Source: Candidatus Bathyarchaeum sp. (GTDB lineage Archaea; Thermoproteota; Bathyarchaeia; Bathyarchaeales; Bathyarchaeaceae). Taken from it: a stretch of DNA of 7,883 nucleotides. This document shows, piece after piece, positions 1 to 5,978 of the stretch. The stretch is from the NCBI GenBank assembly GCA_003096255.1, contig PIXS01000198.1, positions 1-7,883 of the forward strand, written 5' to 3'. The stretch's first letter is position 1. Every line of letters begins with the position of its first letter. The position numbers and the translations under genes are program-made. Below the pieces are notes generated by a model. That model ran no database searches and was not told where the DNA came from. It was given only the letters and a program-made list of their open reading frames with translations.

Positions 1-19
1 GTGTCCCCGTAACGTTTGC

Positions 20-2215
20 TTACGTTCTGTATCTGTCCATTAGTTCCTGCTTTTTGCCGTTGTTCCATCCAGATACTGCCTGATAGTAGCCTGTTACTCT
101 TGACCACCATTCGACTTTGTTGGAGCCACAGTAGGGGCATTGCTCATAAATGGGTGAAGTGACTTTTCCACAGCCGCTGCAGACAGTCAAGTCCTTGGTG
201 TAGGCGTAGTAGCCGATGTTGCTCTGTGTAGTAATCTTCTTAGTCAGCTTATAGAGGGCTTCAGGGTCTGGAGAAGCGTCTCCCAGCCAGATGTGGAACA
301 TGTTTCCTCCATTCAGGAGCGGGAAGAACTTCTGCTCAAGGTTTATCCTGTCAAAGAGTCCCATATTGGCTTTCACGTCAACGTGAGTTCCGTTGCTGTA
401 ATAGACGGGAACATCCTTCTTCTGGTCAGCCAACAGGAACTTAGCCTGACCAACATCGCCTCTAACAAGCTTCTCTGCATTGTCCCTGTAACGGTCAGTG
501 AGGAGATCGGCGATAGCAAACCTTTGGGCTGTAGACTCGGCTGGCGTCCTAGCCAAAGCAATCTTGTAGCCGCTCTGTGACTCCAGTTCTTTCTTGTGTT
601 TCTGCATCTCCAGTATCAACTTGATCAGAAGCTTGACTGCTTCAGGGTCTTCGTGGAGCTGATATCCTGTGTGATACTGTGCCATCTCGTTTCCGCCCAC
701 AAAACCGATGGTGAAGGTTAGTTGATCAAAGTCCACGGCTTGTGTGCCCTTCTCATGAGTTCTTGGGTCCAGTGGTCGCTGGGTGGCGAAGGGTATCCTG
801 TGGTTCTTGATGGCAAGGTCCATCCACTTCTTTTTGGCTTTGAACACTTGAAGAGCCAAATCCATGAGTCTGCGGCTTTCCTCAAAGAGCCGTTCGTCGT
901 CTCCGTTGGCATTGTATGCCATTCTTGGAAGATTCAGGCTCGCAACCTGCCAGCTTCCCATGGTGAAGTGTTTTCCGTTGTCGAAGTTGAGTTTCTGATC
1001 GAAGTCTGCGCTGTCTTCAGGAGTTTCAACAAAACAGTACGCACAGCACTGGTAGCAGGAGACTCCTTTGCCGTAGCCCCTGTAGGAAGGCATCAGGTTG
1101 TCGAAGTATGGTTGACCAAACTTGGCTACAGCCTTGTGGACGTCAAGCCACACATCATCATATTCTGGTTTGAAGAACTCTGGACTCAAGGAGTTCTCTA
1201 GTTTCGGAAAGTTGAAGGGTTTTCCCCAGTAATCGCCTTTGAGAGCCACGTCATAGAGGGCTTTGAACATGGTGCGGACTTCGTCCTCGTATGTGCCGTA
1301 GACGTCAGGTCCAACATGTCCACGCATTACAACAGGAACATTCTTCCACAGGTCAGGAACTCCAGGCTGCACCTGAATGTTACTGAAAACCAGCTGACCG
1401 CCCCTAGCCACGTAAGCTTGAGTGTACTCAAAGAACATCATCTGCATAAGCTGCCTGATTTTCTCGTAGGGTAAGCCCCTAACGTACGGCGCAAGGAAAA
1501 CCAGAAAGTTGTAGAATCCCTCACCGCCAGCAAAGTTAGTTTGAGCAGAAGCCAGTATCTTTGCTGTGTGAAGAATCGCCACCTCCGCATGTTTGGCTGG
1601 ACCCGCAATGCTTGTTCTTGTGCCAAGACCGTCAGGCATCAGCCCGTAGTAGAGGAAGTAACGGAGGTCCCAGTCTTGGCAGAAGGGTCGGGTTCCAAAG
1701 TATTCAAGGTCGTGAATGTGAAGGTCTCCGGACAGGTGGGCGTCAGCGATTTTTGGTGGCATAAGAAGCAGGTATTCTTCTCCTGATACCCAGTCTGCCT
1801 TTCTTTTGTGGGCTGTTTCAGGGTTCGGCTGAAGGTTCGCGTTTTCTTTTGCCTTGTAGCCTGTGCCCATGTCGATTTTGTAGGCGTCATAGACGGGAGC
1901 GCCTACTCGAGTCAAAATGTTCCTGTAAAGAGCGAATTCAGGTCTCTGGGCGGACCTAGCTAACAGGATATTGTTTACTAGTTCCCTGATTAGGGGTCCG
2001 CTGATGAACTTGAGATTCAGGTCAAAAACTTTCTGTTCTACCTCAAAGGCAATGTCTTCAGCATCTTGCCTGCTTATGGCGTTTGTGTCATAGAATTCTT
2101 CTGCCAGTTTTGTTTCAGTCAGGAGCTGTTCTACAATGTTGTTTCTACTCCAAGGCACCATGAAGCCGTCGGTGCCTCTAACCATGGGGCGAAGCTTCTG
2201 AATAATCTCTGTCAT
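20..2215 (-). CDS. nrdD: Anaerobic (class III) ribonucleoside-triphosphate reductase, NrdD
   Basis: Reduces ribonucleotides to deoxyribonucleotides in the cytoplasm using a glycyl radical installed by the radical-SAM activase NrdG. The 731-residue product begins with an ATP-cone (about residues 7-105; GPLIRELVNNILL is typical), the site for overall ATP/dATP control in this family. The catalytic barrel follows, with C179 in RPFCQDWDLR, a very Cys-rich finger loop (C387, C390, C391, C394; SCYQCCAYC) and NLPR at 428-431. The C-terminus has a zinc site (C679, C682, C693, C696) and then the radical motif RVTGYY, with G709 as the expected radical glycine, 22 residues from the end. All elements of an active enzyme are present. 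The ATG directly abuts the stop of the upstream redoxin gene (TAAATG) and has a GAGG Shine-Dalgarno 8 bases upstream, so the two are probably translationally coupled. No nrdG is seen; only 19 bases remain downstream. Confidence 0.97.
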   Translation of the reverse strand: MTEIIQKLRPMVRGTDGFMVPWSRNNIVEQLLTETKLAEEFYDTNAISRQDAEDIAFEVEQKVFDLNLKFISGPLIRELVNNILLARSAQRPEFALYRNILTRVGAPVYDAYKIDMGTGYKAKENANLQPNPETAHKRKADWVSGEEYLLLMPPKIADAHLSGDLHIHDLEYFGTRPFCQDWDLRYFLYYGLMPDGLGTRTSIAGPAKHAEVAILHTAKILASAQTNFAGGEGFYNFLVFLAPYVRGLPYEKIRQLMQMMFFEYTQAYVARGGQLVFSNIQVQPGVPDLWKNVPVVMRGHVGPDVYGTYEDEVRTMFKALYDVALKGDYWGKPFNFPKLENSLSPEFFKPEYDDVWLDVHKAVAKFGQPYFDNLMPSYRGYGKGVSCYQCCAYCFVETPEDSADFDQKLNFDNGKHFTMGSWQVASLNLPRMAYNANGDDERLFEESRRLMDLALQVFKAKKKWMDLAIKNHRIPFATQRPLDPRTHEKGTQAVDFDQLTFTIGFVGGNEMAQYHTGYQLHEDPEAVKLLIKLILEMQKHKKELESQSGYKIALARTPAESTAQRFAIADLLTDRYRDNAEKLVRGDVGQAKFLLADQKKDVPVYYSNGTHVDVKANMGLFDRINLEQKFFPLLNGGNMFHIWLGDASPDPEALYKLTKKITTQSNIGYYAYTKDLTVCSGCGKVTSPIYEQCPYCGSNKVEWWSRVTGYYQAVSGWNNGKKQELMDRYRT

Positions 2216-2521
2216 TTACATTGCCTCAAATTTTTTGGAAATTGTGGGGTTAATTAAGCCGTTGGCTTCGAATATCTGGCTGTCAGTGTACACTATTCCA
2301 TCAACTTCTAGGGCTGGCGCAGCCATGACAACAAAGTTTCTCATAACTAGGTCAGTCATTACATCAGAATCTTCCAGATTTCTTTCTACAAAAGTTGTGT
2401 TCTTGTTCTTCAACCATTTTTTCAGCATGTCACATCGGGTGCATCCGCTGGTTGTGTAGACTACAACGTCGTTTGCTGCGGAATGCGCAGGAGTGCTGCC
2501 GAAATCTTCTGAAAAGCCCAT
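2216..2521 (-). CDS. Glutaredoxin/NrdH-like redoxin, probable electron donor to NrdD
   Basis: A 101-residue thioredoxin-fold protein. Residues 18-23 (DVVVYT) form the first strand, followed by the active site C27-T-R-C30 and a Lys-rich helix. FVERNLEDSD (about 44-53) is the typical second strand and loop, and AAP at 67-69 supplies the expected cis-proline (P69). EVDGIVYTDSQIF fits the last strands and helix. The first ~17 residues are a polar extension beyond the fold. Some class III reductases of archaea and bacteria are known to take electrons from NrdH/glutaredoxin-type proteins rather than formate; the direct abutment with nrdD (TAA immediately followed by ATG) makes this redoxin the likely reductant here. 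The ATG at 2521 has a strong GAGAGGT Shine-Dalgarno with 7-base spacing. The specific subfamily (NrdH versus glutaredoxin) cannot be settled by eye. Confidence 0.93.
   Translation of the reverse strand: MGFSEDFGSTPAHSAANDVVVYTTSGCTRCDMLKKWLKNKNTTFVERNLEDSDVMTDLVMRNFVVMAAPALEVDGIVYTDSQIFEANGLINPTISKKFEAM
2224..2227 (-). promoter_or_regulatory. Shine-Dalgarno site of nrdD, inside the redoxin gene
   Basis: On the minus strand GAGG lies 8 bases before the nrdD ATG, within the last codons of the upstream redoxin gene. It supports the ATG at 2215 as the start and reinitiation by ribosomes finishing the redoxin. Confidence 0.65.
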
Positions 2522-2528
2522 GAAAATT

Positions 2529-2535
2529 ACCTCTC
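2529..2535 (-). promoter_or_regulatory. Shine-Dalgarno site of the redoxin gene
   Basis: Minus-strand GAGAGGT ends 7 bases before the ATG at 2521. It is the best ribosome-binding match in the window and fixes the start of the redoxin-nrdD operon. Confidence 0.75.
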
Positions 2536-2598
2536 TTTTAATCGACGAGATAAGATGTTAGGTATAGGTATGCTTATTTAATTTTTTAGGTGTAATGG

Positions 2599-2612
2599 TA
2601 TAAAATTCTGTA
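2599..2612 (-). promoter_or_regulatory. Candidate promoter/operator of the redoxin-nrdD operon (copy 1 of a shared element)
   Basis: On the minus strand this reads TACAGAATTTTATA and contains a TATA-like TTTTATA about 80 bases before the redoxin ATG; a second TATA-like GTTTATA overlaps its upstream side (2611-2617). A copy differing at one of 14 positions lies upstream of the winged-helix/NrdD-like gene at 5049-5062. Presence of the two copies is seen; a role in transcription is inferred. Confidence 0.45.
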
Positions 2613-2763
2613 TAAACGCCCAATCAAATTAACATTTAGCTTTCCAGCCATATTTGGTAGATATAAGCCAGCAACAGAAACCGATGAATCAGTAGTGACT
2701 AAGATGTGTTTTTGCTATAAATAGGGGTCAAACCTGCAGAACAGCCAAACACAAAAGTCTTGG

Positions 2764-4989
2764 TTACACGCGACTGAAGGACTGAAGCATGTTAACGGAC
2801 CCGCAAGAGGGGCATTTCTCTAGTTTTCCGTAGTAAATCTGCTGGCAACTCGCACAATAGGCAATGTTCCGATTAAACACATAAAGCCCGACTCCATTGC
2901 TTCCAGTAATCTCTCGTGTGATAGACAGCAACTCATCAGGCTTCTGAGGTTCATCAGCAAGGGGTAACACCGCCAAGTGACCGCCTGAAGTCAAACTGTG
3001 GAACCGTTCCTCAACTCTTATACGGTCTTTCCAAGAAACGTCAAGGTTCAGAGGCAAAGCAACCAAGTCAGTGTAAAAGGGCTTTTCCCGGGTACCTTGG
3101 GCGCGAACCTTTGCCCAACCATAGCTTTCCGCATCCAGTTCTGCGAGACGTTTTGCAGCATCAGGAGCAGACACCATAGCCAAGGCGGCTCGGGTCTCAG
3201 GCTTCTTTGAATAGCGCTTGATTTCGCTGGAGAGGTAGGCTACAGTTTTTTTGGCAAAATCTAATGTTTCGCCGTCCAGTTTCAGGGGCTTGTCGAAGAA
3301 GGCTTTGATGGTTTCGTTTAAGCCAACGAAGCTGACTAGGCGAGCGGCGTTTTCGATTCTGAAGTATTGGTCGCCGTCAGTTTTCTGCATCAGGAAGGGC
3401 AGCATATGTTCTCTTTCTCGCTGTTTTATTGTGCGGTATTTGATGTCCAGCGCCCGCAACGCCATCTCCAGCTGGTCATCTAGGATACGGAAGAAGTTGG
3501 TTTCTTTGCCTTCTGCCTCATACATGACTCTGGGCAGGTTAATTACCACGGTGTCCACGCTTCCTGTCTGGAGGGTGTCCAGTTCCCAGTCGTCTCTCCA
3601 GTCAGATGCTAACCTGAAACCTGTTGAGGTATAAGACGCAGCCACCTGCTCAGGGGGACAGAGGTTAGCAAAGTAGGGAAGTCCTGTTTCTGCCGCCAGT
3701 TTATGAGATTCAAAGAGAAGATTTGAGCAGTCAGGGTCTTTGAGGACTTCAGGGCGTATCTTGATTATCAGGCGCGGATTTAAAACAGGTTTATGCTTGT
3801 CATCTGCAAACATGACTTCGAGGATTAGGGAGGCTAGGCGGCGGCTTTCATCAGTAAAGTCTCCGTAGCAGCCGACAGTTTTTCCTTCTGGTCCGATTGC
3901 TTCCTTCTCTTTCAGAAAGTCGGGGACAACGAATTCTATTCCAAAGGAAGCCCCAACTGAGCTTCCGCTCGAGAGGGGATGATTCAGGTTAGAGACAAAG
4001 AGACGCAAGGCTTCTCTGACGCGTTCCTCTGAAAGTTTCTGGCTAAAGGGCGCCAAAAAGATGTTAAAAAAGTCCAGGGTCTGCTCTCCAGAAGTTTCTA
4101 CAGCAGCAATATTCAGGACGTTAGAGGCGGTTATGAGGGCGGCTTCAAGATTTTTAGGTGTAGAATAAGAGGGCTCTTGAAGATTCGCGCTTCTGCGGCT
4201 CAGTCCATTTTGAAGGAAAAAGCGGAGGTCATGCATGAACTGACCAGGCTTCAGAACCCATGTGCCAAGATGCTTGAGGTGTAGACCTCCAGAAAGGTGA
4301 GCATCAGCAATGTCTCGGGGAAGAACGTTAAGGAGAGTGTATTCTTCCATAACCGCGTCGGCAGCTGCCTTGTGGATAGCTTCTGCACCTTGTGCTCTGG
4401 CGCCAGTTGAAGCTATCAGCTGGTTAACGTCATAAACGGGTAGCCCCAGACGCGTGAGTTTGTGGCGGTACTCTTCCAGACCCTTCTCAACTAGGATGGC
4501 GTTGACCATTTCGCGGATTAGGGGCGCGGTCAAGTATTTTGTTTTGAATTCTAGTAGCCGTTTTTCTGTTTCTCTGGCAATTTTTTGGGCTTGGAAGACT
4601 GGAACGCTTGCCTCCTTGACAAGGGCTTCAACAATTTTGTTTCTGTCAAACTCTTCCATTGCCAGGCGGCTGGTTCTGACAAAAATTTTTTTTCTTTGGA
4701 GGAACTGTTGCTGGATGTCTTCTGTGAAGCTGATCATGGTTTTGCCGAGGTCTGTGAGGCGGTATTCTTTGTTGTCTACGTCGGGTTCTATGAGGTCTGC
4801 GCTTAGGAGATATTTGAGGTGGTATGCAAATCTTCCTGCGTCTCTGCTTGGGTTAAGTTTCAGGACCTTCATCAGGTCGGTGTAGGATTGGGGCCCTTTC
4901 TCTACAACGGCGGTCAGGAGTTGCATGCGCAGCGAGGCGGATGCAGCCTTTAGAACTTTTAGACCTGATTTCCGTCTCCGCCTTGGCAT
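2764..4989 (-). CDS. Winged-helix / ATP-cone / NrdD-like fusion lacking the glycyl-radical tail; candidate nucleotide-sensing regulator
   Basis: A 741-residue protein in three parts. Residues ~11-88 form an ArsR-like winged helix (recognition-helix region SRDAGRFAYHLKYL, wing and YRLTDLG). Residues ~101-185 form an ATP-cone (FDRNKIVEALVKEA, APLIREMVNAIL). Residues ~185-738 are an NrdD-like body with IADAHLSGGLHL, NLPR (485-488) and a C-terminal zinc site (C712, C715, C726, C729). The chain ends ...SFSRV, exactly where the true NrdD next door continues with TGYY, so the radical glycine is missing. The finger-loop region (SYTSTGFRLASD, 452-463) has no cysteine, and the residue matching C179 of the neighbour is Q250. 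Catalysis is therefore unlikely, while the intact frame and zinc site suggest a maintained function. It probably binds nucleotides and DNA and may control nrdD; that role is inferred. The ATG has GGTGATT upstream. Automatic annotation would probably call it a reductase. Confidence 0.9.
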   Translation of the reverse strand: MPRRRRKSGLKVLKAASASLRMQLLTAVVEKGPQSYTDLMKVLKLNPSRDAGRFAYHLKYLLSADLIEPDVDNKEYRLTDLGKTMISFTEDIQQQFLQRKKIFVRTSRLAMEEFDRNKIVEALVKEASVPVFQAQKIARETEKRLLEFKTKYLTAPLIREMVNAILVEKGLEEYRHKLTRLGLPVYDVNQLIASTGARAQGAEAIHKAAADAVMEEYTLLNVLPRDIADAHLSGGLHLKHLGTWVLKPGQFMHDLRFFLQNGLSRRSANLQEPSYSTPKNLEAALITASNVLNIAAVETSGEQTLDFFNIFLAPFSQKLSEERVREALRLFVSNLNHPLSSGSSVGASFGIEFVVPDFLKEKEAIGPEGKTVGCYGDFTDESRRLASLILEVMFADDKHKPVLNPRLIIKIRPEVLKDPDCSNLLFESHKLAAETGLPYFANLCPPEQVAASYTSTGFRLASDWRDDWELDTLQTGSVDTVVINLPRVMYEAEGKETNFFRILDDQLEMALRALDIKYRTIKQREREHMLPFLMQKTDGDQYFRIENAARLVSFVGLNETIKAFFDKPLKLDGETLDFAKKTVAYLSSEIKRYSKKPETRAALAMVSAPDAAKRLAELDAESYGWAKVRAQGTREKPFYTDLVALPLNLDVSWKDRIRVEERFHSLTSGGHLAVLPLADEPQKPDELLSITREITGSNGVGLYVFNRNIAYCASCQQIYYGKLEKCPSCGSVNMLQSFSRV

Positions 4990-4994
4990 ACATG

Positions 4995-5001
4995 AATCAC
5001 C
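4995..5001 (-). promoter_or_regulatory. Shine-Dalgarno site of the winged-helix/NrdD-like gene
   Basis: Minus-strand GGTGATT matches the 16S tail complement and ends 5 bases before the ATG at 4989. It supports that start over an out-of-frame ATG four bases upstream. Confidence 0.65.
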
Positions 5002-5008
5002 ATATATC

Positions 5009-5023
5009 CTGCTATTACAGCAG
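5009..5023. promoter_or_regulatory. Inverted repeat, candidate operator in the leader of the winged-helix/NrdD-like gene
   Basis: CTGCT-ATTAC-AGCAG is a perfect 5-base inverted repeat with a 5-base spacer. It sits between the TATA-like element at 5049-5062 and the Shine-Dalgarno, close to where transcription would start. Such a site could be bound by a dimeric winged-helix protein (autoregulation), or form a small hairpin in the mRNA leader. Arms this short can occur by chance and no second copy was found upstream of the redoxin gene. Confidence 0.3.
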
Positions 5024-5048
5024 TCTAGTTTAAAAAATTAAAGTATCC

Positions 5049-5062
5049 TATAAAAATCTGTA
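5049..5062 (-). promoter_or_regulatory. Candidate promoter/operator of the winged-helix/NrdD-like gene (copy 2 of a shared element)
   Basis: On the minus strand this reads TACAGATTTTTATA, with a TATA-like TTTTTATA 60-67 bases before the ATG at 4989. It matches the element upstream of the redoxin gene at 13 of 14 positions. A TTTAT block lies just upstream in both copies, offset by two bases. Confidence 0.45.
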
Positions 5063-5180
5063 ACATAAAAACAGAGCATGTTTGAAGGATAATAAGGACG
5101 TGACATGCTAAAACGTAATTTAGTCAAAGAGAAAGTTACCAGAACTTCATGTAATACAAAAAATGGTAAATATCAGGTCC

Positions 5181-5189
5181 AAAAATAAG
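5181..5189 (+). promoter_or_regulatory. Candidate TATA box of the secreted membrane protein gene
   Basis: AAAAATAAG about 30-38 bases before the ATG at 5219 is at a suitable distance for a short 5' leader. Matches in AT-rich intergenic DNA are weak evidence. Confidence 0.25.
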
Positions 5190-5218
5190 ACAGCACATTG
5201 TTTCAGAGGAAGGACATC

Positions 5219-5965
5219 ATGAGAACACGAGTCACTAAACCATCCTTGGCTGCAGTTTTAGTTCTGGTTTTGGCTACAACAGCACTTATATCGGCGTCGC
5301 CAGCCGTTCAAGCATTGACTCTGGACACCACAAACAAAGTGGCGCTTACAGGAAGCACAGTTAATGCGAATGTTACAGTGGGCGTAAAAGCTGGAGACTG
5401 GATGGAATACAACGTTACTTACATGGGAGCCAGTGACCCTCCACAGGAGTTCCCAAACTGGTTCAGATTCCGCATCACAGACGTTCAAGATACAAACATA
5501 ACCGCCGAAATGACGTTTGAAGCATTAGACGGACAAATCAGCACCCACAGCAACACTTACGACCTTAAAATTGGGGTTCTGAACCTCCTTGTTGTTCCAG
5601 CAGGACTTACCTACGCTGACATATTCTATCACCAAGACCATGGAAACATAACAATCGCTGGAACCGAGTCAGCCACTTATGCAGGTATAACAAGAGTTGC
5701 TTTTTACGCAATATTTGACGAAAAAGAGGTTAATTGGGACAAGGCTACAGGCATTTTTCTGCAATCAGAACAGGTTTTGAACGAAACAGATGTTGCACAG
5801 AAGGTTACCCTATCAGCAACAAGCCTGTGGTATGATCCAAGTACGGCTCCTGACAATTCTGAGCTTGATCAAATGGTGTTTTATGCCAAAGTAATAGTGG
5901 TGATTGCGGTTGTGGCAATCATAGCTTTTCTGCTATTACGAACACTGAAGAAAAGGGGAAAATAG
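5219..5965 (+). CDS. Secreted protein with C-terminal membrane anchor, function unknown
   Basis: I do not recognise a named family. With the ATG at 5219 (GAGGA 8 bases upstream; an upstream in-frame TTG at 5198 is less likely) the product is 248 residues. Residues 1-32 form a classical signal peptide: a basic N-terminus, hydrophobic LAAVLVLVLATTALISA, and AVQA as a likely cleavage site. The external part (about 33-217) holds VKAGDWMEYNVTY (56-68), a motif style I associate with surface proteins of uncultivated archaea, and five N-glycosylation sequons (N51, N65, N93, N143, N188). A transmembrane helix (about 219-240) is followed by a short basic tail RTLKKRGK, giving an outside-facing protein anchored at its C-terminus. 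There are no cysteines and no catalytic motif that I can see. It converges on the membrane-tethered regulator, which may or may not be functionally linked. Confidence 0.85.
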   Translation: MRTRVTKPSLAAVLVLVLATTALISASPAVQALTLDTTNKVALTGSTVNANVTVGVKAGDWMEYNVTYMGASDPPQEFPNWFRFRITDVQDTNITAEMTFEALDGQISTHSNTYDLKIGVLNLLVVPAGLTYADIFYHQDHGNITIAGTESATYAGITRVAFYAIFDEKEVNWDKATGIFLQSEQVLNETDVAQKVTLSATSLWYDPSTAPDNSELDQMVFYAKVIVVIAVVAIIAFLLLRTLKKRGK

Positions 5966-5978
5966 CCCTTTTAGGCTA
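5951..5978. terminator. Overlapping hairpins between convergent genes, candidate bidirectional terminator
   Basis: Two perfect inverted repeats overlap here. AAAAGGG (5951-5957) pairs with CCCTTTT (5966-5972) across an 8-base loop. TAGCC (5963-5967) pairs with GGCTA (5974-5978) across 6 bases, and its outer ends are the TAG stop codons of the two convergent genes. The hairpins share bases and exclude each other. A role in termination fits the position, but archaeal termination depends mainly on T-runs and those here are short. Confidence 0.4.

Noticed and set aside
722..1201. 159-codon open frame on the plus strand inside nrdD
   Set aside because: Antisense to a clearly conserved enzyme, with no recognisable domain; it mirrors the codon use of nrdD.
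2641..2700. Possible C/D-box small RNA (GATGAAT and CTGAT-like words)
   Set aside because: The words do not match the C box consensus and no properly spaced D, C' and D' boxes follow.
2714..2724. TATA-like CTATAAATAG in the gap between the fusion gene and the redoxin gene, which could drive an antisense or small RNA
   Set aside because: Nearly symmetrical AT-rich stretch with no supported RNA gene or plus-strand gene downstream; too weak to list.
2700..2766. Frameshifted continuation of the NrdD-like protein that would restore the radical glycine
   Set aside because: Neither alternative frame encodes a Gly-Tyr motif before its first stop; only the RVT residues are recovered in one frame.
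4454..4885. 143-codon plus-strand frame opposite the ATP-cone/winged-helix region
   Set aside because: Ser/Arg-rich composition typical of an antisense shadow; no domain, and the opposite strand encodes conserved domains.
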